This document shows positions 9,130-17,742 of a stretch of DNA of 50,051 bases, piece after piece. Within the stretch, counting starts at the first letter, position 1. Every line of letters starts with the position of its first letter. The notes under the pieces are model-generated. The model did no database searches, was not told the DNA's origin, and saw nothing but the letters and a program-made list of their open reading frames with translations. The translations under genes were made by a program, and so were the position numbers. The stretch comes from Chloroflexota bacterium. GTDB lineage: Bacteria; Chloroflexota; Dehalococcoidia; Lucifugimonadales; UBA3495. The stretch is from NCBI GenBank assembly GCA_022562475.1, contig JADFPD010000003.1, positions 1-50,051 on the forward strand. The letters run 5' to 3'.

Positions 9130-9174
9130 ATCATGGGATTAATGCACAAACCAATGAAGTCCTTCCTGGCCGCA

Positions 9175-9543
9175 TTAATCTTCACGCTGGGCCACCACGA
9201 AGGCCACGGCGTATTCACGGGAGTGGGAGATGCTCAGGGATATCTCGCCCACCTTCAATCGCTCCGCCCGCTTCTCGGCCCGGCCGTGGAGTTTCACGCT
9301 GGGAGCGCCGCTTTCAGCACGCACGACCTCGATGTCCTTCCAACTGACGCCGCGGACGCCGGTGCCCAACGCCTTCATAATCGCCTCTTTGGCGGCGAAC
9401 CGGCCGGCGAGGTTTGGCGCCCGTCCACGGCAGTAGGCAATCTCATCAGGGGTGAAGACGCGGTCCAAGAACCGCTGGCCGTAGCGGTCCAACGTCTGTT
9501 GGATGCGGGGAATCTCGATGATGTCGACGCCTGTTGTAAGCAT
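9175..9543 (-). CDS. acpS: Holo-[acyl-carrier-protein] synthase
   Basis: Transfers 4'-phosphopantetheine from CoA to acyl carrier protein. The 122-residue length is typical of AcpS trimers. It has the Mg-binding motif GVDIIEI at residues 5-11 and GRFAAKEAIMKAL at 47-59, with the SISHSREYAVAFV strand near the C-terminus. It lies about 30 bp downstream of metF on the same strand and is probably cotranscribed with it. Confidence 0.96.
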   Translation of the reverse strand: MLTTGVDIIEIPRIQQTLDRYGQRFLDRVFTPDEIAYCRGRAPNLAGRFAAKEAIMKALGTGVRGVSWKDIEVVRAESGAPSVKLHGRAEKRAERLKVGEISLSISHSREYAVAFVVAQRED

Positions 9544-9574
9544 CGTCCGCCCGTGATCTGATCGGGTAGGTGAT

Positions 9575-10468
9575 TCAGTCTTGCCGGTGGTGTCCGGGAA
9601 TCGTCAGGTTATCCAAGATGCGGGACACCGAGTAGCTGCGGTTCAAGACATAGAAATGGACGCCGGGCGCCCCTGAGTCCCAGAGTTCGCGCACCTGGGC
9701 GGAGGCATATTCCACGCCCATATCGCGGGCGCTGTCGTCGTCGTCGGCATATTTGTCCAACAACTTGCTCAGGTCTGGGGGTATCTCGGACCCGCTTAGG
9801 ATGGTGAAACGGCGGACCTGGGCGGAGCTCAAAACCGGTAGCACGCCCGGGATGATGGGCACGTCGATGCCTCCGGCGCGGGCTCGCTCTAAGAAATCGT
9901 AATAAAACCGGTTGTCATAAAACAACTGCGTCACCAGAAAATCGGCCCCATTATCGACCTTCATCTTGACGTACTTCAGGTCGGCGTTCAGGTCCACCGA
10001 CTCGGTGTGGCCCTCCGGATAGCAGGCGGCGGCCACGCCAAACTTGAAGTTGGTTTTTATGTGCTTCAGCAGGTCGGTGGCGTGCTGGAACCCGCCCTCC
10101 ACCGGCACGAATTCCGTGGAGCCCCGGGGCGGGTCGCCGCGCAAGGCGATGACGTTCTCCACGCCCTCGGCTTCCAGCCGCTCCAATACCGCGTGGATCT
10201 CCTCTTTGGTTTGACCCACGCAGGTCAAGTGGGCCATAACCTCCACTGCGGCGGTCCGCTTGGCCTCAAAGGTGATCTCTTCAGTGAAGGCCCGGGTCGA
10301 GCCGCCGGCCCCATAGGTCACCGACACGAAATCCGGGCAGTATGCCTTCAACTCATGCAGGGTTTCCAATACACCCGGTATGCCCTCAGCGGTCCGGGGG
10401 GGAAAGAATTCGAAGGAGACCGGGCGTGTTTTGGTCAGGATATCTTTAATCTTCAAGCGGGTATCCAT
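9575..10468 (-). CDS. metF: Methylenetetrahydrofolate reductase
   Basis: Reduces 5,10-methylene-THF to 5-methyl-THF using FAD. The protein has 297 residues from the ATG at 10468, which places VSFEFFPPRT at the usual N-terminal position; an upstream in-frame ATG at 10558 would add 30 unconserved residues. Visible motifs include the first-strand EFFPPRT, SVTYGAGGSTR and the FAD-site NVIALRGDPP. A strong inverted repeat lies immediately upstream of this start. Confidence 0.95.
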   Translation of the reverse strand: MDTRLKIKDILTKTRPVSFEFFPPRTAEGIPGVLETLHELKAYCPDFVSVTYGAGGSTRAFTEEITFEAKRTAAVEVMAHLTCVGQTKEEIHAVLERLEAEGVENVIALRGDPPRGSTEFVPVEGGFQHATDLLKHIKTNFKFGVAAACYPEGHTESVDLNADLKYVKMKVDNGADFLVTQLFYDNRFYYDFLERARAGGIDVPIIPGVLPVLSSAQVRRFTILSGSEIPPDLSKLLDKYADDDDSARDMGVEYASAQVRELWDSGAPGVHFYVLNRSYSVSRILDNLTIPGHHRQD

Positions 10469-10471
10469 TGA

Positions 10472-10498
10472 CTGCCGGCGGACCTGACGTGCCGGCAG
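10472..10498 (-). promoter_or_regulatory. Inverted repeat directly upstream of the metF start
   Basis: CTGCCGGC and GCCGGCAG are perfect 8-bp arms separated by 11 bp, ending 4 bp before the metF ATG. In the mRNA this hairpin would sit where the ribosome binds, and no Shine-Dalgarno sequence is visible, so it could control translation or be an operator. Confidence 0.4.
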
Positions 10499-10624
10499 AG
10501 TCTGATTTCGTTCGTGAAGTTCGTTGCCGATAACCCCGGAACGCCCCCACGGAGACACTAAAGCATAGCATCGGCCCCGGTAGGTGTCGAACCAGCCAGG
10601 CTCAATCTTGCCTCTGGCCGCAGC

Positions 10625-11404
10625 CTAAAACTCCGGCTGACGCTTCTCTATAAACGCCTTGATCCCCTCCGCCGGGTGGGGAGATGTGGTCATGTATTCC
10701 ACGAAAGTGCGGCCCTCCAGCGCCACCCCATCTTCCACGGAGAGACCCATGCCGCGAAGGGTAGTCGCCTTGATCAGAGCCAGGCCGGTGCGGCTCTTGG
10801 TGCGCAGGGGTCCCAGAAGCGTTTCCAGTTCGTCGTCGAGACCCTCTGCCGGCACGGCGCGGAGGGCCAACCCCCACTCAACAGCTTCGGTCCCGGAGAT
10901 CCACTTTCCGGTGGTCAGCAATTCCATGGCCCGCTGCAAGCCCACGCGGCGGGGCAACCGTTGGGTGGAGCCGCCGCCGGGCATCAGGCCAAAATTGACG
11001 TGCTGGTCTCCGATGCGGGCATCGTCGGCCACCAGGGTCATATCGCAGGCCATCATCAGTTCCAGCCCGCCGGCCAGGGCAAATCCGTGCACCACCGCGA
11101 TGGCCGGGAAAGGCAGACTCTCGATCTGGCGGAGTAGGCCATTGATCTGGGCCACATATACCGGCAGCAGAGTTGGGTCATCGAAGGTGGACTGAAAATA
11201 GGTGAGGTCGGCGCCGGCGCAAAAGGCCCGTCCTTCGCCCCGGACCACCAACGCTTTGATGGACTCATCGCCGTGAGCTTCGGCCACCGCCGCTGAGAAT
11301 TCGGCTAACAACTCCGGACTCAGGGCGTTCAACGCGTCCGGGCGGTTCAGCCGAATGGTCGCCACCCGGTTTTCTTTCTCCAGTTTGATGTTGGTATACT
11401 CCAC
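10625..11404 (-). CDS. Enoyl-CoA hydratase/isomerase family protein
   Basis: A crotonase-fold protein of 259 residues with the GTG start behind GGAGG. The oxyanion-hole regions (FCAGADL and HGFALAGGLE) are present. The first catalytic glutamate of classical hydratases (in GGLELMMACD) is kept. The position of the second glutamate, normally in PEI-LG before PG-GGTQRL, is His in DQHVNFGLMPGGGSTQRL. This argues against a classical hydratase and for another crotonase reaction such as isomerisation, hydrolysis or decarboxylation. It is divergent from the yggU gene. Confidence 0.85.
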   Translation of the reverse strand: MEYTNIKLEKENRVATIRLNRPDALNALSPELLAEFSAAVAEAHGDESIKALVVRGEGRAFCAGADLTYFQSTFDDPTLLPVYVAQINGLLRQIESLPFPAIAVVHGFALAGGLELMMACDMTLVADDARIGDQHVNFGLMPGGGSTQRLPRRVGLQRAMELLTTGKWISGTEAVEWGLALRAVPAEGLDDELETLLGPLRTKSRTGLALIKATTLRGMGLSVEDGVALEGRTFVEYMTTSPHPAEGIKAFIEKRQPEF

Positions 11405-11507
11405 CGGACGCCTCCTACAGCATGTGTGCCTTCAGCCCTAATATACCAGACAGTCCCGGCGGACCGCCGCCCGCCGCCCACGCCCACGCCCAAAACGCTC
11501 CTAGAAC

Positions 11508-11801
11508 ATGGCGCTAAAACCGGAAGAAAGTTGCACCCTAAAGGTTCGGGTCCAGCCAAAAGCGTCCCGCAACCAGGTGGACGGCTTCCAGGACGGCACG
11601 TTACGGCTGCGGGTAACGGCCCCGCCCACCGAGGGCCAAGCCAACGCCGGAGTGATTACACTGCTGGCCAAGACTTTGGGGGTCAGCAAGTCCCGGTTGG
11701 AGATCGTCCGGGGCCACGGGTCCAGAAACAAGGTCGTCGCGGTGGAGAGTTTGACCGAGCAGGAAGTTCGCCGGCGGATCGAGGCAGGGGATAAGCACTA
11801 G
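11508..11801 (+). CDS. yggU: DUF167 / YggU family protein
   Basis: A 97-residue protein of the UPF0235 family, with the signature VRVQPKASRNQV, then LRLRVTAPPTEGQAN and a C-terminal LEIVRGHGSRNKVV. The family is small, conserved and of unknown function. It is followed after 21 bp by the DUSP-like phosphatase, so the two are probably cotranscribed. No strong ribosome-binding site is seen before the ATG. Confidence 0.92.
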   Translation: MALKPEESCTLKVRVQPKASRNQVDGFQDGTLRLRVTAPPTEGQANAGVITLLAKTLGVSKSRLEIVRGHGSRNKVVAVESLTEQEVRRRIEAGDKH

Positions 11802-11822
11802 ACCGGGAGCCCAGGAGAATAG

Positions 11823-12266
11823 ATGCAAGTCATGAACTTTGGTTGGGTCTTGAAAGACGAACTGGCCGGCTCTCAAGGACCGGTCAGTTTCGACGACCTA
11901 TCTTTCCTCTACCGCCAAGGAGTGCGCGCCGTGGTCCGCATGGAAGAGCGGACGATCGCCGCCGACACCGGAAAAACGGTCGACCTGGTGGACATGTTCG
12001 AGCCGGTCCCGGACTTCACCCCGCCCGAACCGGACCAGATCCTGCGGATGATCGAGTTCATCGACCAGCAGACCGAAGCGAATCGGCCCGTGGTGGTCAG
12101 TTGTTACGCGGGGATCGGCCGCACCGGCACGGTCCTGGCCTGTTACCTGGTCCACCGGGGCCAAGAAGCTGCCGCGGCGATAGAGCTGGTGCGGGAATTA
12201 CGCCCGGGGTCGATCCAGACCCCGGAACAAGAAATGGCGGTATACGAATACGCCAAGGGTGTCTGA
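11823..12266 (+). CDS. DUSP23-like cysteine phosphatase
   Basis: A compact 147-residue dual-specificity phosphatase. The P-loop is SCYAGIGRTGT (nucleophile C94, phosphate-binding R100), with a probable general acid D64 in PVPDFTPPEPDQI and the ELRPGSIQTPEQE helix seen in DUSP23/VHZ proteins. The His that normally precedes the nucleophile is Ser (residue 93), which tends to raise the thiolate pKa; activity may be lowered or tuned. AGGAG precedes the ATG. The substrate is unknown. Confidence 0.88.
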   Translation: MQVMNFGWVLKDELAGSQGPVSFDDLSFLYRQGVRAVVRMEERTIAADTGKTVDLVDMFEPVPDFTPPEPDQILRMIEFIDQQTEANRPVVVSCYAGIGRTGTVLACYLVHRGQEAAAAIELVRELRPGSIQTPEQEMAVYEYAKGV

Positions 12267-12268
12267 AG

Positions 12269-12481
12269 CTAGGCTGCGACCGCGGTTTTGACTTTCTCTT
12301 CGCTCAAAGCCTGGATCGCAACTTCGTTGAACGTCGCCCCGTGCAATACCGACAGATGCCCGCCTGCTTCGTTAACTTCGGTTAATTTTCCGCATTGCAT
12401 GCATTTCAGGAAAGCGCCGTAGGCATCCTTTTCCAGTGTGAGGTCTCCGTGGCATTTTGAGCAGCCTTTGAGATAAAACAT
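12269..12481 (-). CDS. Small zinc-ribbon protein
   Basis: A 70-residue protein with two CxxC knuckles (CSKC near residue 7 and CMQC near residue 29), expected to bind one zinc. The start at 12481 was chosen because GGAAGGAA lies about 10 nt upstream; a longer ORF to 12571 would run into the promoter of the next gene. It converges on the phosphatase gene with a 2-bp gap. It resembles the small zinc ribbon at 38.7 kb in layout. Function unknown. Confidence 0.7.
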   Translation of the reverse strand: MFYLKGCSKCHGDLTLEKDAYGAFLKCMQCGKLTEVNEAGGHLSVLHGATFNEVAIQALSEEKVKTAVAA

Positions 12482-12584
12482 CCGATGGTTCCTTCCGGGC
12501 AGTGGGCTGTGCGAATCTTGCTGGGCCGCTTTCCCGTATCTGTGTATGCAATCTTTGATGCCGCTATTCACTCCAGGATTCCTC

Positions 12585-12593
12585 TGTTATATT
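12585..12593 (+). promoter_or_regulatory. Extended -10 promoter for the JAMM gene
   Basis: TGTTATATT is an extended -10. Transcription would start near 12600, about 60 nt before the TTG start at 12663. Confidence 0.45.
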
Positions 12594-12662
12594 CACACAA
12601 GTTTGCGGCCTCATATTTCTCTTGACGCAGGCCGCGCGATTTTTGTTCCCGGAGTTAACCCA

Positions 12663-13076
12663 TTGGTCCAGATCAGCCAGGAATTCATCGATGAGATGGT
12701 GGCCCACGCCAAGGCCGACCTGCCCAACGAATGCTGCGGCATCCTGGCGGGGCCGGACGGCCGGGTCAAGAAGGTCTACCGCATGGCCAACGTGGAAGCC
12801 AGCCCCTACCGGTTCGTCATGGACCCTCTAGAGTTGGCCAAAGTCGATACAGAGGCTGGAGACAACAACTGGGAGCTGCTGGCCATCTACCACTCTCACA
12901 CCGGCAGCGAGGCCTACCCGTCCGACACCGATGTCCGCATAGCCGGCGGCACCGCCGGACTTTGGCCCGACGTTCGCTACGTGCTGGTGTCTCTCATGAA
13001 CATGGACAACCCGGTCGTGCGCATCTTTGAAATAACCGGCGGAGAAGTCACCGAAGAGCCACTCGAGGTCGTCTGA
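12663..13076 (+). CDS. M67 family JAMM metallopeptidase
   Basis: A 137-residue stand-alone JAB/MPN+ domain. The glutamate in PNECCGILAG (residue 23) and the metal motif YHSHTGSEAYPSDTD (H77, H79, D90) are intact. Bacterial members of this type (Mec+/QbsD-like) trim the C-terminus of ubiquitin-fold sulfur carriers such as ThiS, MoaD or CysO. No sulfur carrier or E1-like gene is next to it here, so the partner must be elsewhere. The TTG start has GGAG 8 nt upstream; longer versions would begin before the predicted transcription start. Confidence 0.9.
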   Translation: MVQISQEFIDEMVAHAKADLPNECCGILAGPDGRVKKVYRMANVEASPYRFVMDPLELAKVDTEAGDNNWELLAIYHSHTGSEAYPSDTDVRIAGGTAGLWPDVRYVLVSLMNMDNPVVRIFEITGGEVTEEPLEVV

Positions 13077-13084
13077 TTCGCTGG

Positions 13085-15295
13085 TTGCCAGCCGCCGTTA
13101 CCTTCCTGCTGATCGCGGCCTGCGGCGACGCGACCGCGACGCCTCCATCGCCCTCACCGACTCCCAACATCGCCGCCCGAGCCAGCGCTTACATACCCAC
13201 GGTCCCGCCAACACGGCCCACCCAGCCCGCGCCCATTCCCCTGCCCACTCGCCATCCGGACACCGTGCCTTGGGTGAAAGAGCGGATCGACGCGGTCGTG
13301 GCCCTCTACCAACCCACCATAGCTGGACAGGCGTTGCTGCGCAGTCTGGACCTGCGCCAGATGGAGGGTGAGCCCGGTTTCTTCGGCAGCTTCGGGTTCA
13401 CCGAATGGGCCGGGGTCGGCGAGGCATCGCCCATCGGCGTTATCCACGAACTTAGCCACTCTTATTGGGGCGGCTTTCCGGTGGAGGGCCGGCCGGAACT
13501 TAGCTGGGACATACCCGAAGGCGGAGGGCTTTCCACGGCGATGGAGAGCTACCACCGGGACATCCTCACCTTCATGGCCCAGCCACCCGACGAATACGAA
13601 CTGTTTCGCCAGCGGCTGCGCAACCTCCCCGACGTTTCCAGCGAAAACCCCGAGCCTGTGCTCCACAACATGGAGGCGGACGTAGCCTACAATACCGCCG
13701 GCAGCCTCAATCTGGTCCCGCCCATCCTACGGAAGTATTGGAGCAACTTTCTGCCGGCCGGCCGGTTCGACGATTGGTACGGCGCGGCAGGCTGGTTCCA
13801 ATCTCTTTCCAAAGATGAGATTTCGGCCACGGGGAAATGGCTGGGTTTCGAGCACCTGGACCTGCGGCTGTACCCATCCCTGGAACCGGCGACGCCGCCC
13901 GAAGAGATGCTCCTCACCGCGCAAAGCGTCCTGGAAACCGAGGAGAAGGAACGGCTGCGCGACCTGGCCTACCAATTCGACCTTCTGATCGGCGACCCGC
14001 AAAATGAGGAGGATTTCGAGTTCTGGCGCAGGTATCTTCAAGACAAAGTGACTCTCTACCGAGCTCACCCATTTTATCTCGCGGGCCTTTCCATATCCCG
14101 CGCGGATGAACTGGCCTCCTCCCTAAAATTCCTCGCCGAACCAACTGCCGGCTCATCAGCCCAACAGGCGAATCGCCTGGCAGACCGGCTGGCTGAAGAC
14201 CCGTTCTTGGTCAACTTTCTTCCCGCCGTCGATAACCAAGTCCTGGTGGAATTATTCTCCAGCGGAGCGGCCCTGCCCGAGGGCAAGACCCTGCAGGCAA
14301 CCGCCAGTTTCGTGGAGCGCCTCAAGATATTTGGGGCCAAGGTCGACTCCGTTATTCAGGCCGGACGGTCTGACCCTTTTGAAGGCGCATCGGAGTTGGA
14401 GGAATTCATAGCCGAAACTGGCCTCGACCAGAAAGATGACCTAAAACTTTTCTTTGACCTTTTTCGGGACAGAAACCGGGACATCGCCAAGGCCGTGACG
14501 CTAGCCCTGTCCGACGATACGGTCCAGGGGTTGATGACGCCGGTCCCATTCCAACTCCGGACTATCCTTGACCCGTCAGACCTTCTACCAAAGCTGGGAA
14601 TCACATCATCTTCCGCCGACACCCAGGCACTTAAGGAGGGCATCGTCCTGTTGGTCCGAGAGCCGTCCGGAAATTTTAGGGTAGACGAACCATTCTTGGA
14701 CGCCCTATACCAGGTGATGGCCGAGCGCGCCGAAGACGATGCCCTTGAAACGGCGCGGTTGATACTGGATTCCCCTTTCCCCTTGGAGGGCATGATACTG
14801 GCCCAACCCGAGGCCGCGGCCATAATATTCAAGAGCGATATCGAGATGGCGCTGTTCTTGGCGACGAACAGCGATTCACTGCTGGACCCGCCGTGGCGGA
14901 TCATATACCGGCTGATCAAAGCCGACCCCGCTCTCGCCGCCAAAGTGTTGACCGAGTTCCACCGGCGCGGCGGGAAGGACTTGGTGTCCGAGTCCCTGGC
15001 ATACCTGGCTTACGATAAAGACCGGAGGGAAAGATCGTCCCAACTACCCATCTCCCTGGAACAAGACGGCAGATTCTTGGACGCACTGTTCCAGGCGGAG
15101 GGGCCAGGCTGGCTAGAGGCAAGGCTGGGGGAATCGGTGGACCTATACCGGCAAAGGGTGGAAGCCGGCGAAGTAAGCCCCGATTTCCTGGAACGCTACC
15201 GTGAAACCCTGGAATTCGCGGCGGCGTTTCTCAGCGACGGGGAGACACGGGATTCTCTAACGGGGATTATTCGCCGGGCGTTTGGGCTGTCCTGA
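13085..15295 (+). CDS. Large lipoprotein with an HExxH zinc-protease motif
   Basis: A 736-residue secreted lipoprotein: short hydrophobic signal with lipobox IAAC at residues 10-13, a Pro/Thr-rich linker to about 55, then a domain containing HELSH at 121-125, the zinc-binding motif of gluzincin-type peptidases. Glu-rich stretches about 20-30 residues later could hold the third ligand. The C-terminal 400 residues are mostly alpha-helical and unrecognised. The TTG used here leaves a signal peptide with no basic residue. Reading from ATT at 13076 (7 nt after GAGG) or CTG at 13073 would add Ile/Leu-Arg-Trp and give a normal signal, overlapping the JAMM stop codon. Confidence 0.75.
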   Translation: MPAAVTFLLIAACGDATATPPSPSPTPNIAARASAYIPTVPPTRPTQPAPIPLPTRHPDTVPWVKERIDAVVALYQPTIAGQALLRSLDLRQMEGEPGFFGSFGFTEWAGVGEASPIGVIHELSHSYWGGFPVEGRPELSWDIPEGGGLSTAMESYHRDILTFMAQPPDEYELFRQRLRNLPDVSSENPEPVLHNMEADVAYNTAGSLNLVPPILRKYWSNFLPAGRFDDWYGAAGWFQSLSKDEISATGKWLGFEHLDLRLYPSLEPATPPEEMLLTAQSVLETEEKERLRDLAYQFDLLIGDPQNEEDFEFWRRYLQDKVTLYRAHPFYLAGLSISRADELASSLKFLAEPTAGSSAQQANRLADRLAEDPFLVNFLPAVDNQVLVELFSSGAALPEGKTLQATASFVERLKIFGAKVDSVIQAGRSDPFEGASELEEFIAETGLDQKDDLKLFFDLFRDRNRDIAKAVTLALSDDTVQGLMTPVPFQLRTILDPSDLLPKLGITSSSADTQALKEGIVLLVREPSGNFRVDEPFLDALYQVMAERAEDDALETARLILDSPFPLEGMILAQPEAAAIIFKSDIEMALFLATNSDSLLDPPWRIIYRLIKADPALAAKVLTEFHRRGGKDLVSESLAYLAYDKDRRERSSQLPISLEQDGRFLDALFQAEGPGWLEARLGESVDLYRQRVEAGEVSPDFLERYRETLEFAAAFLSDGETRDSLTGIIRRAFGLS

Positions 15296-16325
15296 CCGGC
15301 GGACTGGAATTTGGGTTCTCCTCGTCCTCGGTCCCACCCACGGTCGCCACGACCACTGCTCCAACGATATAGGTCGTGGCCATCAGAGCCAGCGCCACCG
15401 TCGCCACCGTCGACTTGATCCGGTTCCGCGCCAGCACCAGCACCAGCCCGGCCACCATTAGACCCACCGCGACGCCGCCGGCCACGAAATGCGCCGGTTC
15501 GGTGGCGTTGCCCAGAACGCCATCGCGGAAGAACGGGTCGGCATAGAACAGGATGGTTATGTTGAACGCGCAGCTTCCGTAGAGTCCGGCCACACCCAGG
15601 TCCATGGCCCCCATTCGGGCGGCCGCGATGGTCGACGACGCCTCGGGCATGGTGGTCACCAAGGACACCAACAGGATGCCCAGAGTGCTGGAGGCGATGC
15701 CGGTGATGCCGGCGATCTGGTCGGAGCTCCATGCCAGGAAGAATCCCGATATGACCACGCCAAGAGAGACCAGACCGAATAGAAGCCAGGCCTTGCGTAA
15801 AGTCATCCCAGGGTCTTCACCTTCTTCGTCGCCGCCGGCGGGGCGGGTTTTGTAGACCCACCACATGCCCGCGACAAAGAGGGCTATCAGGATGATCGAT
15901 GCGATTCCGACCTCCCCGATGTTCGCACCCCACTGCATCGCGCCGAACAGGATGGCCAGTCCGGTCATGACCACGGCCACCACGATCAAATAACCCTGCT
16001 CGGGCGCTACCTGCTGTAAGAACTTCTTCCCGCCGAATGCCAGCGCCACCGCGGCCAGGGTGAACATATTCAGCATATTGGCCCCGAAGACATTCCCCAC
16101 GGCCAATTCGGGGTTGGGAGGGTCCAATCGGACGGCGGAGATGTTGGTGGACAGCTCTGGCAAAGACGTGGCCAGGGCCACCAGCAGACTACCCACGAAC
16201 AACCGCCCCCAGCCGGTCAGCGAGGCCAAGGCTTCGCCGTAGACCGCCAGCTTGGCGCCGCAGAACATCACGACAACGGCGCTGGCCAGGAAGACTGCTA
16301 TGGCGATCGTCAGTTCTCCGCCCAT
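15267..16325 (-). CDS. Calcium/sodium:cation antiporter (CaCA family, YrbG-like)
   Basis: A 352-residue polytopic membrane protein with the two inverted alpha-repeats of CaCA exchangers: VALATSLPELSTNISA with GNVFGANMLN in the first half, and VSLVTTMPEASSTIAA with GLYGSCAFN in the second. About ten helices are visible, with a charged cytoplasmic loop between halves (GGDEEGEDPG). It exchanges Ca2+ or another cation against Na+ or H+. Its 3' end overlaps the convergent lipoprotein gene by 29 bp. Confidence 0.92.
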   Translation of the reverse strand: MGGELTIAIAVFLASAVVVMFCGAKLAVYGEALASLTGWGRLFVGSLLVALATSLPELSTNISAVRLDPPNPELAVGNVFGANMLNMFTLAAVALAFGGKKFLQQVAPEQGYLIVVAVVMTGLAILFGAMQWGANIGEVGIASIILIALFVAGMWWVYKTRPAGGDEEGEDPGMTLRKAWLLFGLVSLGVVISGFFLAWSSDQIAGITGIASSTLGILLVSLVTTMPEASSTIAAARMGAMDLGVAGLYGSCAFNITILFYADPFFRDGVLGNATEPAHFVAGGVAVGLMVAGLVLVLARNRIKSTVATVALALMATTYIVGAVVVATVGGTEDEENPNSSPPVRTAQTPGE

Positions 16326-16422
16326 CTAGATACCCTCTGCAGTTGTCATAAGTCCCTTCCCCCTTGGTGGGAAGATTAGGGTGGGGGTAGAGACTACTCC
16401 CCGGTCACGCTGCTCAAAAAGT

Positions 16423-17523
16423 CTAGTTTCCGGTCTCGATGGCGGCGATGATCAGGTCGCCCATCTCAACGGTCGAGACGTGTTCGGCGCCCTCGGTTGC
16501 TATGTCCGCGGTCCTGGCGTTCTGCTCCAATACCTTGTCCACCGCCCTCTCGATGGCGGCGCCCTCTTCGGTCAGGCCAAGGGAGTAGCGGACCAGCAAC
16601 GCCACGCTCAAGATCGAGCCGGTGGGGTTGGCGATGCCTTTGCCGGCGATGTCCGGCGCGGTGCCGTGTATCGGCTCGTATAAGCCTCCGGACCGTTGCC
16701 CTTCCACCGGTACCCCGGCCAGGCTGGCCGAAGGCAGCAGGCCCAGGGACGCCGCCAGCACCGAGGCCTCATCGCTGAGGATGTCGCCAAAGGTATTCTC
16801 GGACACGATGACGTCGAAACTGGCCGGCCGCTGAATGATCTGCATGGCGCAGTTGTCCACCAATACGTGTTCCAGTTCAACTTCGGGGTATTCCTCGCCC
16901 AGCCTGGTGGCCACCGTCCGCCACAACCGGGAGCACTCCAAGACGTTGGCCTTGTCCACTGAGGTCAGCTTCTTGCGCCGCCCCATGGCCAGTTCAAACC
17001 CCACCCGCACCACCCGCTCGATCTCGCCCTCGGTGTAGCGCATGGTGTCTTCGCCCACGATGCCGTTGGGCGTCTCCCGCCGGCCCCTGGGCAAGGCGTA
17101 GTAAAGACCGCCGGTCAACTCACGCACCACCACCAAGTCCACGCCCTCGATGATATGGGGCTTGAGGACGCTGGATTCAGCCAGCCAGGGGTAGACCTTG
17201 ACCGGCCTGATGTTGGCGAACACGCCCATATGGGCCCGCATGTCCAAGAGACCCATCTCGGGCCTTACTTTGGCGTCGGGTGAGTCCCACTTCGGGCCGC
17301 CCACGGCGCCGAAAAGCACGGCGTCGTTGGAATCCAGGAGGCCCCTGGTCTCGTCGGTCAGAGGGGTCCCGTGCTTGTCGATGGAGATGCCGCCGATGCC
17401 GCCGTAACTAAGATTGAACCTATGGCCAAAGGCCCGGCCCACGGCCTCCAGGGCACGGACGCCCTGGTCTGTCACCTCCGGGCCGATCCCGTCGCCACCC
17501 AATACGGCGATGTTGAACTCCAC
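16423..17523 (-). CDS. leuB: 3-isopropylmalate dehydrogenase
   Basis: Oxidative decarboxylation of 3-isopropylmalate in leucine synthesis. The 366 residues carry the expected signatures: GGDGIGPEV at the N-terminus, GAVGGPKWD, the substrate loop RELTGGLYY, and [14 protein letters not shown] with [20 protein letters not shown]. The GTG start has AGGGGGA upstream. It stands apart from leuA, leuC and leuD in this window. No leucine leader or T-box was recognised in the 219-bp gap before glcD. Confidence 0.97.
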   Translation of the reverse strand: MEFNIAVLGGDGIGPEVTDQGVRALEAVGRAFGHRFNLSYGGIGGISIDKHGTPLTDETRGLLDSNDAVLFGAVGGPKWDSPDAKVRPEMGLLDMRAHMGVFANIRPVKVYPWLAESSVLKPHIIEGVDLVVVRELTGGLYYALPRGRRETPNGIVGEDTMRYTEGEIERVVRVGFELAMGRRKKLTSVDKANVLECSRLWRTVATRLGEEYPEVELEHVLVDNCAMQIIQRPASFDVIVSENTFGDILSDEASVLAASLGLLPSASLAGVPVEGQRSGGLYEPIHGTAPDIAGKGIANPTGSILSVALLVRYSLGLTEEGAAIERAVDKVLEQNARTADIATEGAEHVSTVEMGDLIIAAIETGN

Positions 17524-17742
17524 GTATTCCCCCTGGCGATCTAAAAACGGATACGTTGCTTAAAGTCTTGTTCAAGCCGTCCCGAGGCCGAAATCGACCT
17601 GGCTCGAATCCCGACACAGTATACCCAGAAACATGAGGGCCGACAAACAAGCTGGCTCCAGCCTGGCAATGACCCCGGTTTTGTTCTATCATCCCCTTTA
17701 TTCAGCCGGAAGACGGCAATCGTTGATCAGCGGGTCCTAGGC

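Noticed and set aside
17524..17742. Leucine leader peptide or T-box before leuB
   Set aside because: No run of Leu codons, no T-box sequence and no terminator/antiterminator pair were found in the 219-bp gap.
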